Source: Paenarthrobacter nitroguajacolicus JCM 14115 (GTDB taxonomy: Bacteria > Actinomycetota > Actinomycetes > Actinomycetales > Micrococcaceae). Taken from it: 8,222 bases of DNA. Of the stretch, positions 1 to 8,095 are shown piece after piece. Position 1 is the stretch's first letter, and every line of letters starts with the position of its first letter. A program made the position numbers and the translations under genes. The stretch lies in assembly GCA_001313365.1 (NCBI GenBank), contig BBFS01000140.1:1-8222 (forward strand). The letters run 5' to 3'. The notes under the pieces are model-generated. The model made no database searches. It had not been told where the DNA came from and worked only from the letters and a program-made list of their open reading frames with translations.

Positions 1-84
1 TGGGAAGGGTTAGGGATGTGAGTGGGCGTTGGTGGGAAGGGTTAGGGATGTGCGAGAGGGGTGGTGGGAAGGGTTAGAGATGTG
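1..84. repeat. Three-copy repeat with exact 32-bp phasing
   Basis: A 20-bp core, tgggaagggttagggatgtg, occurs at 1-20 and again, identical, at 33-52. A third copy at 65-84 has one difference (ttagag for ttaggg). The starts are exactly 32 bp apart, while the 12-bp spacers differ from each other. This pattern fits conserved sites with free linkers better than a simple tandem duplication. The array touches the left edge, so more copies may lie upstream. It ends about 30 bp before the likely start of the metallo-beta-lactamase gene. Its function is unknown. Three helical turns are about 31.5 bp, so protein-binding sites on one DNA face are possible, but that is inference. Confidence 0.85.
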
Positions 85-116
85 AGAGAGCATCCGTTCA
101 GTGCCAAGATGGGACA

Positions 117-922
117 GTGACTTCAGAATCAACGGCGACCTCCCATGACAGTTCCCTGCAGCGCAGCAGCGAACTCACCCGCTTCCGATTGGCCCCCCCA
201 ATCCGGGCCCGATGAGCCTGGACGGTACCAACTCGTACGTCATCGGCGCCCCGGGATCCCGTTATGTGGCGGTGGTAGACCCGGGCCCTGAAGACGAACA
301 GCATTTGGCTGTGCTGGCATCGGCAGGTGTTGTGGACGTAGTCCTCATTACGCATCGGCATGCGGATCACACGGAGGCGTCAGCACGTTTTCATCAGATC
401 ACCGGGGGGGCGCCCGTCCGTGCTGCATTGCCGGAGCATTGCCACGGCGGCGAGCCACTGATGGACGGCGAAGTCCTGACGGCAGGTGGCGTGGAGATCC
501 GTGTGGTGGCCACCCCCCCGGGTCACACGTCGGACTCCCTCTGCTTCCATCTCCCTGATGACGGGCCCAGCGGATCCGTTCTCACCGGCGATACGATTCT
601 GGGCCGTGGAACCACTGTGTTGGATTACCCGGATGGCCGGTTGGGAGACTACCTTGCAAGCTTGGACAGGCTGAAAGCGCTAGGACCCGCAACAATGCTG
701 CCCGCACATGGGCCTGTTCTGCCGGCCCTGGACGAAAAGTGCCGTGAGTACCGTCATCATCGCGAGCAGCGGCTCGACCAAATCCGGACGGCGTTGAAAC
801 ACCTCGGTACGGATGCTTCCGTCGCTGCGGTCACGGATGCCGTTTATCCCGACGTCGACCCTTCCGTCAGGTGGGCGGCAGAGACTTCCGTTGCGGCCCA
901 GTTGGATTACCTCCGAAGCTAA
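117..922 (+). CDS. Metallo-beta-lactamase-fold hydrolase, LACTB2/glyoxalase II-like (one apparent frameshift near the N-terminus)
   Basis: This is a probable zinc hydrolase. The zinc-binding motif HRHADH is at 353-370. Further expected metal ligands follow in TPPGHT (about 510-528), LTGDT (about 583-597) and PAHGP (about 700-716). The C-terminal 60 or so residues look like the winged-helix tail of LACTB2-like enzymes. The substrate cannot be told from sequence. The open frame as read begins at ATG 212, but the family has a conserved segment APNPGPMSLDGTNSY that starts upstream of it. That segment and the region before it join only if the seven C at 193-199 are five. The frame then extends to GTG 117, giving about 267 residues. 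GGGA at 111-114 lies close before that GTG. Seven-base runs at 404-410 and 513-519 add a Gly and a Pro, so TPGHT reads TPPGHT. The FAH-family gene starts 22 bp downstream, probably in the same operon. Confidence 0.85.
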
Positions 923-944
923 ACCCGGACTGTAGCTTGAGCCC

Positions 945-1735
945 ATGCGTATCGCCCGGTTTGTAGTTGATTCTGATCCCCCCCTTTACGGCGTTGTTGA
1001 AGGCGAGCCCGGCAGTGAGGAAATCACTGTCATCAACGGCGACCCCCCCTTCTTCAATGGCGTCGAACGTACCATGTGAAGCACAAGCTGGAGGACGTGC
1101 GGCTCCTCGCCCCCCCGATCATTCCCCCCCGCAGCAAAGTCATCGGCGTTGGCCGGAACTTCGCCGAGCACGCCGCTGAACTCGGCAACGAGGTTCCCCC
1201 CCAGCAACCGCTGCTGTTCCTGAAGCCCAACACATCGGTGATCGGCCCGAACGATCCCATCATCCTTCCCGAGTTCTCCGAGGAAGTTTCCTTCGAAGCT
1301 GAGCTCTGTGTAGTGATCGGCCGGATCTGCAAGGACGTTCCCGAGGAGCGTGCGGACGATGTTATCTTCGGCTACACCTGCGGTAACGACCTCACCGCCC
1401 GTGATGTCCAGAAGACCGATCTTCAGTGGGCGCGGGCCAAGGGGTTCGATACCTCCGCGCCGCTGGGTCCGTGGATCGAAACCGAACTCGACCATGAGGA
1501 CCTGTCCATCCAGGGCCGGCTCAACGGCGAACTCCGCCAGGACGGCAGCACCAACCAGATGATCCGCGGTGTACGCGAGCTCGTCTCGATCGTTTCGCAC
1601 GCGTTCACCTTGCTTCCTGGCGACGTCATCATGACCGGCACTCCGGCCGGCGTCGGCCTGGTCAGTGAAGGCGACCGCTTTGAAGTGGAAATCGAAGGCA
1701 TCGGCCGGCTCTCCAACCCGGTGGTTCGCCGCTAG
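945..1735 (+). CDS. Fumarylacetoacetate hydrolase (FAH) family protein, frameshifted as read
   Basis: FAH-family enzymes are metal-dependent C-C hydrolases, isomerases or decarboxylases acting on acylpyruvate-type compounds. The exact substrate here is not predictable. The N-terminal part starts at ATG 945 (MRIARFVVDSD) and runs to an in-frame TGA at 1077-1079. The rest, from KHKLEDVRLL at about 1079 to TAG at 1733-1735, is in another frame. One missing base near 1071-1076 explains the break. Visible family features are VIGVGRNFAEHA, the metal-site segment FEAELCVVIGR, DLTARDVQ, KGFDTSAPLGPW and MTGTPAGVG. Five C7 runs (978-984, 1043-1049, 1110-1116, 1124-1130, 1196-1202) each add a Pro next to an expected Pro, for example LLAPPIIPPRSK where LLAPIIPRSK would be usual. 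Corrected length is about 258 residues, normal for the family. It lies between the metallo-beta-lactamase gene and gltX, a neighbourhood I recall from Arthrobacter relatives. Confidence 0.88.
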
Positions 1736-3386
<1,651 letters not shown>

Positions 3387-3400
3387 CAACGGAAGCAGTC

Positions 3401-4134
3401 ATGGCTATCTCAAGTACTTTCGGCACCATTCGCGGTGTCCTCTTCGACATTGATGACACCTTGGTGGACCTTGAGTACGCCATGACAACAGCACTCCGCG
3501 ATGTCAGCGAGCATCTCCTGCCCGGCCTGGACCAGGCCGGGTGGGTGAAGTTCGGGCGCATCTTTACCCACGAAACCACGCACTTCTACGACCGCTACCT
3601 GGCCGGAGAGTTGACGTTCAACGAGCAGCGGTTGCTGCGTGGCAGGGCCGCTTTGGGCCACTTTGGTGTGGAGCTTCAGGACGGCGAGGAGTCGCAGGCG
3701 TGGGTAGCCGACTATCACCAACGCCAGACGGCGTACGTCCGGGCTTTTGACGATGTAGAAGGCGTACTGGACGCACTCGATGCTGCAGGCATCCCTTACG
3801 GCGCCGTCAGCAATAATGTGCATGATTACCAGCGGGCCAAGCTGGATGGTGCCGGCCTTGCAAGGATCAAGGTCCTCGTGGGTACGGACACTGTAGGTGT
3901 GCCGAAGCCGGATCCTGCGATCTACCTCGAAGGCGTGCGCCTGCTGGGTACCCGTCCGGGGGGGGAGACCCTCTACGTGGGCGATAACAGGTTGCTTGAT
4001 GCTGACGGTGCAACGGCGGCGGGCTTGGTTGGTGTGTGGCTTAACAGGACGGGGGGGAAGTGGTGGAAGAGTTTGCCGGCCGCCAAGTGGACTCACTGTC
4101 GCGGCTACTGGTGAAGGCTGCTACTCCGGCATGA
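3401..4134 (+). CDS. HAD-superfamily hydrolase (frameshifted near the C-terminus)
   Basis: This is a haloacid dehalogenase-fold phosphatase of unknown substrate. Motif I is FDIDDTLVD (nucleophile Asp, about residues 15-23), motif II is AVSNN, motif III has the Lys of GVPKPDP, and motif IV is YVGDNRLLD. A helical cap lies between motifs I and II. ATG 3401 is preceded by GGAAG at 3391-3395, a good ribosome binding site, 14 bp after the gltX stop, so the two are probably co-transcribed. As read, the frame stops at 4112-4114 after an odd tail (KWWKSLPAAKW). Restoring one G at 4058-4061 (aagtgg to aaggtgg) gives VVEEFAGRQVDSLSRLL and a stop at 4132-4134, a more natural ending of about 242 residues. 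The runs at 3958-3965 and 4051-4057 each seem to add a Gly. Confidence 0.88.
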
Positions 4135-4166
4135 AGGCCGTGTGATGCAGGTAACGGCTTTACGAT

Positions 4167-4195
4167 TTGTGCAGGTGGCAAGACTCCGGTAGAGT
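4167..4195 (+). promoter_or_regulatory. Probable sigma-70-type promoter of the tRNA unit
   Basis: TTGTGC at 4167-4172 and TAGAGT at 4190-4195 are separated by 17 bp, the preferred spacing. They match the -35 and -10 consensus at 3/6 and 4/6. Transcription would begin near 4202, about 70 bp before tRNA-Gln. The leader holds a small stem, CGTGC 4203-4207 against GCACG 4216-4220, with a G-run in its loop. The position between the HAD gene and the first tRNA supports the call. No experimental start is known. Confidence 0.5.
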
Positions 4196-4273
4196 CATTA
4201 CTCGTGCTGAGGGGGGCACGGAGGGAAAAGCTGAGGGAAACCAAAGCGCTGAACTCCGGTCCAAAAGCCACTT

Positions 4274-4345
4274 TGGGATATGGTGTAATTGGCAACACTA
4301 CGGTTTCTGGTACCGTCATTCTAGGTTCGAGTCCTGGTATCCCAG
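4274..4345 (+). tRNA. tRNA-Gln (anticodon CTG)
   Basis: The full cloverleaf is visible. The acceptor stem TGGGATA pairs with TATCCCA (4338-4344), and G4345 is the discriminator. The anticodon stem ACGGT/ACCGT encloses the loop TTCTGGT with anticodon CTG, which reads CAG codons. The T arm has the usual TTCGAGT loop. CCA is not encoded. In most actinobacteria this tRNA is charged with glutamate by GluRS and then amidated by GatCAB. It is the first tRNA of a two-tRNA unit. Unlike the second tRNA, it contains no long G/C run and shows no sign of sequence damage. Confidence 0.95.
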
Positions 4346-4403
4346 CTCTGAAAATCCGCGTAAACACGCTGGAAATTCAGAAGTTTCAAGTCGATTAGTC
4401 GAT

Positions 4404-4432
4404 TTGGAGCGTAGCTGAAAGTATGAAATACT
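4404..4432 (+). promoter_or_regulatory. Possible secondary promoter before tRNA-Glu
   Basis: TTGGAG (4404-4409) and AATACT (4427-4432) are 17 bp apart, with weak matches to -35 and -10 boxes (3/6 and 4/6). A start near 4439 would place tRNA-Glu about 35 nt downstream. The -10 box lies inside a predicted RNA hairpin, so chance or an RNA-processing role is equally plausible. Confidence 0.25.
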
Positions 4433-4460
4433 CATTCAGCTTGATCGCCGGAAACGGTGA
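4413..4460 (+). other. Two RNA hairpins in the tRNA-Gln/tRNA-Glu spacer
   Basis: The first hairpin, 4413-4441, pairs agctgaa with ttcagct and agtat with atact, with a 2-nt bulge and a GAA loop. The second, 4445-4460, pairs TCGCCG with CGGTGA (one G-U pair) around a GAAA tetraloop. Just upstream an 8-bp unit, agtcgatt, is repeated in tandem at 4389-4404. The hairpins are not followed by T-runs, so they look more like processing or folding elements of a dicistronic tRNA precursor than terminators. The role is inferred. Confidence 0.45.
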
Positions 4461-4473
4461 CAAAAAGTGCAAG

Positions 4474-4548
4474 GCCCCCATCGTATAGCGGCCTAGTACG
4501 CCGCCCTCTCACGGCGGTAACGCGGGTTCGAATCCCGCTGGGGGGGTC
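4474..4548 (+). tRNA. tRNA-Glu (anticodon CTC) with an over-long G run in the acceptor stem
   Basis: The acceptor strand GCCCCCA starts at 4474. The D arm contains the usual AGCGGCCTAG segment. The anticodon stem CCGCC/GGCGG encloses the loop CTCTCAC with anticodon CTC, which reads GAG. The T arm is GCGGG-TTCGAAT-CCCGC. The 3' acceptor strand should read TGGGGGT to pair with the five C, but 4539-4547 reads T, seven G, T. Two unpaired G would disrupt the stem of this tRNA. Since the rest is intact, the extra bases are probably an error in the record. CCA is not encoded. The tRNA is the natural substrate of the GluRS encoded upstream. Confidence 0.93.
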
Positions 4549-4554
4549 ACAAAC

Positions 4555-4594
4555 AAATCCCCCGGAACCACGGTTCCGGGGGGGGATTTCTTTT
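4555..4594 (+). terminator. Intrinsic terminator of the tRNA unit
   Basis: The left arm is aaatcccccggaacc (4555-4569), followed by a 2-nt AC spacer, then ggttcc and a G run, then attt and cttttcc. It is a classical GC-rich stem with a T-rich tail, directly after tRNA-Glu. The left arm has five C but the right arm has eight G (4578-4585). The palindrome predicts five, so three G appear to be extra. This end separates the tRNA unit from the GTPase genes. Confidence 0.88.
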
Positions 4595-4658
4595 CCCCCA
4601 ATTTCGGCCACGGTGCTTGCGCCGCTCCTGTGACGGAGATCGCTGGCATGATGATGCT

Positions 4659-6461
4659 GTGACCGCAAATGATGATGAGACAACACCCCGGGCTACCCAA
4701 GCTGCCCAAGGTGCGGCAACCGCCGTCGAGGCCTTGGAAGCTGCCCGCGCGGAACTCGCGGCCACAACCCTTCCGCTTGCAGTGCCGGAGGTCCGGGAAG
4801 CCCGTCAGTGGATCCGTGAATCCCTGGCCCAGCTCGACGACTACGTGATTCCCCGCTACCGCAGCCTCGACGCTCCGCTGCTGGCCGTCGTAGGTGGTTC
4901 CACCGGCGCAGGGAAATCCACGTTGGTCAACGCGCTGATCGGCTACCCGGTGACCCGTGCAGGCGCTATCAGGCCCACCACGCGCCAGCCCATCCTCCTG
5001 CACCATCCTCTGGACGCGGGGGGGTGGTTTGAAGGCCACCGGATACTGCCCAGCCTGGACCGTATCCGCGGCACCGTCTCTGCGAGTCCTCTCCCGGCGC
5101 ACCAGGCAGGGGGGGCCGCTCCGGACGCACAGGCCATCACGTCTTTGGTACTGGTGGGACACGAGTCAGTGCCCCAGGGAATCGCCCTTCTGGATGCACC
5201 CGACGTCGACTCCATCTCCGATGACAACCGTCGGCTCGCCGGACAACTGCTTGCTGCCGCTGACCTCTGGGTGTTTGTCACCACGGCTAACCGCTATGCC
5301 GACGCCGTACCGTGGCGCCTGCTCTTGGACGCAGCTTCGCGGGATATCACCGTAGCGGTGGTCCTGGACCGCGTGCCCGCAGCTGCGGAGGATGAAGTCA
5401 GGACTGACCTCCAGGCAATGCTGGACCGGCAGGGCCTGGCTGACGCGAAGCTCTTCGTCGTTCCGGAGAGTGCCTTGGATGGGCTGGGGGGGATGCTCCC
5501 GGAGGACTCCGTGGTCGGCTTGCGTCAGTGGCTGGGGGGGGCCTTGGCGGCCAATGCGGCCGGACGGGCGGAAGTGGCCAGGCGGACACTGAATGGCGCA
5601 GTTAAAGCTGTCAGCGTCCGGTTGGAGGGAATCGCGGGTGCTGCTGCGGCCCAGGATGCCGCCGCCCACGATCTCCAGTCAACGTGCGTCACCGAGTATG
5701 AGCAAGCTCTCTCGCGCATTCTGGAAGCCACGAAGGACGGAGCGCTGCTTCGCGGCGAAGTGTTGGCGCGGTGGCAGGACTTCGTGGGAACAGGGGGGGA
5801 ATTCTTCCGGGCACTCGAGCAGAACATCGGCCGGATGCGGGACCGTGTAGGGGGGGCCTTCTTCCGGGGGGGCGAGCCGGCTCCCGCTGTGAAGGTTGAA
5901 ACAGCGATCGAGACCGGGTTGCAGGCGGTGATCCTGGACGAGGCCGCGAACGCGGCCGAAAACGTGGACAGGCGCTGGCGTTCGGACCCCGCTGGTCGGG
6001 AACTTCTTGGCTCCGAAGATCTTTCGGGCACCAGCGAGGGTTTCGATGCGAAGGCTGCAGCAGCTATTCGTTCCTGGCAGGAAGGACTGATGGAGATGAT
6101 CCGCACGCAGGGCCAGGGAAAACGCACCCAGGCCCGGTGGTTGTCCTTCGGCGTCAACGGGCTCGGCGCCGCGCTCATGGTGGTGGTGTTCTCCATGACC
6201 GCCGGCCTGAGTGGCTTGGAGATCGGTATCGCAGGCGGAACGGCTGTTGTTGGACAGAAGCTGCTGGAGGCCGTGTTCGGTGAGGACGCAGTACGTCGCT
6301 TGGCCCAGCAGGCCAGGGATGATCTGCACACACAGTGCCAACGACTCCTGGACGACGAGAGGCAACGGTTCCTGGATCGCCTTGAAGCGGCCATCCGAAC
6401 TCCGGAGACAACCTCGCCCGGCATGCCCAGGCCTTGCGCCGCCTGGCAGGGGGTCGCATGA
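4659..6461 (+). CDS. Dynamin-like / P-loop GTPase, first of a tandem pair
   Basis: This protein of about 600 residues probably binds GTP at the membrane. From a GTG start at 4659 the P-loop GGSTGAGKST is at residues 79-88. RPTTRQP carries a likely switch Thr, and the G3 element is DAPD (residues 179-182) instead of DxxG. The usual N/TKxD (G4) position reads VVLDRVP, which is non-canonical. A helical region follows, then a hydrophobic stretch at about residues 494-540 (VNGLGAALMVVVFS and following), suited to membrane contact. The start is uncertain. GTG 4659 is in frame but lacks a close ribosome binding site. ATGs at 4648-4656 lie 8 bp after GGAGAT (4634-4639) but are out of frame, and one missing base would make them usable. 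Seven G7/G8 runs each seem to add a Gly. Large two-gene GTPase loci of this type occur in actinobacteria; a role in membrane remodelling or cell division is inferred. Confidence 0.85.
   Translation: MTANDDETTPRATQAAQGAATAVEALEAARAELAATTLPLAVPEVREARQWIRESLAQLDDYVIPRYRSLDAPLLAVVGGSTGAGKSTLVNALIGYPVTRAGAIRPTTRQPILLHHPLDAGGWFEGHRILPSLDRIRGTVSASPLPAHQAGGAAPDAQAITSLVLVGHESVPQGIALLDAPDVDSISDDNRRLAGQLLAAADLWVFVTTANRYADAVPWRLLLDAASRDITVAVVLDRVPAAAEDEVRTDLQAMLDRQGLADAKLFVVPESALDGLGGMLPEDSVVGLRQWLGGALAANAAGRAEVARRTLNGAVKAVSVRLEGIAGAAAAQDAAAHDLQSTCVTEYEQALSRILEATKDGALLRGEVLARWQDFVGTGGEFFRALEQNIGRMRDRVGGAFFRGGEPAPAVKVETAIETGLQAVILDEAANAAENVDRRWRSDPAGRELLGSEDLSGTSEGFDAKAAAAIRSWQEGLMEMIRTQGQGKRTQARWLSFGVNGLGAALMVVVFSMTAGLSGLEIGIAGGTAVVGQKLLEAVFGEDAVRRLAQQARDDLHTQCQRLLDDERQRFLDRLEAAIRTPETTSPGMPRPCAAWQGVA
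6447..6457 (+). promoter_or_regulatory. Ribosome binding site setting the start of the second GTPase
   Basis: AGGGGG at 6447-6452 lies 5 nt before ATG 6458. It sits inside the last codons of the upstream GTPase gene, whose TGA (6459-6461) overlaps this ATG. The arrangement suggests translational coupling and favours 6458 over upstream in-frame TTG codons. Confidence 0.65.
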
Positions 6462-8084
6462 GCCGCCACGGCCAGGTCCGCGAGTCGTCCCAACTGCAGC
6501 GCAGGCTTGAATCGCTCAACACTGCCAGGGAACTGGCTGAGGGCGTCCTGCCGGACCCCCCCGATCTGCAGTCAGTGTATGACGTTTTGGAGCGTGCAAC
6601 CTCCCGGCGGTCATTGTCGGCAGGGCACACTGTGGTGGGGGTTTTTCGGGGGCGACGGGCAGCGGAAAATCGTCGTTGTTCAATGCTGTATCCGGCAGCG
6701 ATCTCGCGACTGCCACTGCGCGGCGTCCCACAACGTCTGCACCTTTGGCGGGCATCTGGGGCGAAGAGGGCAGCGGCCCTTTGCTTGATTGGCTGGACGT
6801 CAAGGAGCGGCATACCCTACCGCCTGTTCCAGGGCTCGCAGACGAGAACAGCGGCCTGGTGTTGCTGGACCTGCCCGACTTCGATTCCACCAGGGTGGAA
6901 AACCGGGAGATTGTTCAGCGCATGGTGGGCATGGTGGATGTGCTGGTGTGGGTCCTGGACCCGCAAAAGTACGCCGACGCTGCGGTGCATAACGACTTCC
7001 TTCGACCCATGGCCTCCCACGGTGCCGTCACGCTGGTTGTCCTGAACCAAGTGGACAAACTCAATGCAGCCGATGCAGCCGCCGTGATGGAGTCCTTGGA
7101 AGGGATCCTGGCGCGGGACGGACTAGGCAAAGTCAGGGTCCTCAGTGCCTCGGCGCTAAACGGCGACGGCGTCCCGACTCTCCGCGCGGCCATCCGGAAC
7201 GTCGTGGTCCAGCGGCAGGCAACAACACAGCGCCTGTCAGCAGACGTCACCAAGGCCGCGGCGGAACTTGCCCGGGCCTCCGGCGAGGGCGAAGCCCGAG
7301 GCATCAAAGGAAGCGCGAAGGCCCGCCTGGCGTCTGAACTCTCGACGGCGGCAAACGTACCGGTGGTGGTGGACGCCGTGCAGCGATCTTTCACGAGGGA
7401 GTCAGCCAAGAGGACCGGGTGGCCCGTCACCCGATGGCTGTTGCGTTTCCGACCCGACCCATTGCGGAGGCTGAACCTGGGCAGGGATGACACCAAGCCG
7501 GAATTGAGCCGGACATCGCTGCCTCCTGCGGGGGGCGCGGAACGGGCACGGACGGACGCCGCCGTCAGGGATTTTGCCGATGAGGCTTCCGCCGGCGCCC
7601 CCGGTCCTTGGCGTGCAGCCATTCGCAGCGTGGCCAGGGAGGGGCGGGAACAGCTGCCTGACGCGTTGGATCAAGCTATTGCAGGCACCGACTTGAAGGC
7701 GGGCAAACGTCCCTTGTGGTGGATCCTTTTCAATACCCTTCAATGGATTGCGCTTCTGCTCGCAGTAGGCGGCCTTGGGTGGCTGGGTGTGTTGGCCGTA
7801 CTCGGTTACTTCCAAATGCCAGTGCCGGAGGTCCCGCGAACTGAAGGGTGGCCGTGGCCTACGCTGATGGTCGCCGGGGGGGAGTGGCGCTGGGCATCGT
7901 CCTTGCCATCACTGGAAGGATTCTTGGAGGCTGGGCTGCCCGGGTCAGGGCATCGGGAGCAGCGAAGCGTTTAAAGGCCGCCGTGGCAGCAGTTGCCGAG
8001 CAGCGGATCGTGGAGCCTGTCGGGGTGGAAATTACGCGCTTGAAAGCGTTCAACGCGGCGCTGAAGGCTGCGCGCTCCGGCTAG
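6458..8084 (+). CDS. YfjP-type membrane GTPase, second of the pair (two apparent frameshifts)
   Basis: This predicted GTPase of about 540 residues has two C-terminal membrane segments. It starts MSRHGQVRESSQLQ. As read, the P-loop is broken at 6637-6652: removing one T from ttttt and one G from ggggg restores VVGVFGATGSGKSSLFNAV, with GATGSGKS as G1. Later motifs are intact: RRPTTS (switch region), LLDLPDFDS (G3 as DLPD, about residue 137) and VVLNQVDKL (G4 as NQVD, about residues 193-201). VWVLDPQKYADAAVH is also typical of actinobacterial relatives. Membrane segments lie at about 419-453 (WWILFNTLQWIALLLAVGG and onward) and 468-492 (LMVAGGVALGIVLAITG). The second requires reading the G7 run at 7876-7882 as five; otherwise the frame ends early at 7974. 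The corrected frame ends KAFNAALKAARSG at TAG 8082-8084. It probably works with the preceding GTPase, since the genes overlap by 4 nt. Confidence 0.87.
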
Positions 8085-8095
8085 GGCCGTGCAGC

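Noticed and set aside
1..52. Telomere-like gggttaggg units
   Set aside because: TTAGGG is present only once per 32-bp repeat and not as a continuous hexamer array, so the likeness to eukaryotic telomeres is coincidence.
1..84. CRISPR array
   Set aside because: There are only three units, the 12-bp linkers are far too short for spacers, and no cas gene is present.
3410..4096. Long open frame on the - strand opposite the HAD gene
   Set aside because: It is a shadow of the high-GC coding strand. The + strand has clear HAD motifs and a ribosome binding site, and the antisense protein has no recognisable motif.
4204..4418. Small + strand open frames over the tRNA-Gln region
   Set aside because: They translate the tRNA and its flanks. 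The cloverleaf explains this sequence.
4274..4660. Integrated element or attachment site at the tRNA 3' ends
   Set aside because: There is no integrase, no repeated tRNA 3' end within the window, and the GTPase genes downstream look like core actinobacterial genes.
5525..6493. 322-residue open frame on the - strand opposite the first GTPase
   Set aside because: It is very rich in Ser, Pro, Arg and Ala, as expected for antisense of high-GC coding DNA, and overlaps a well-supported GTPase gene throughout.
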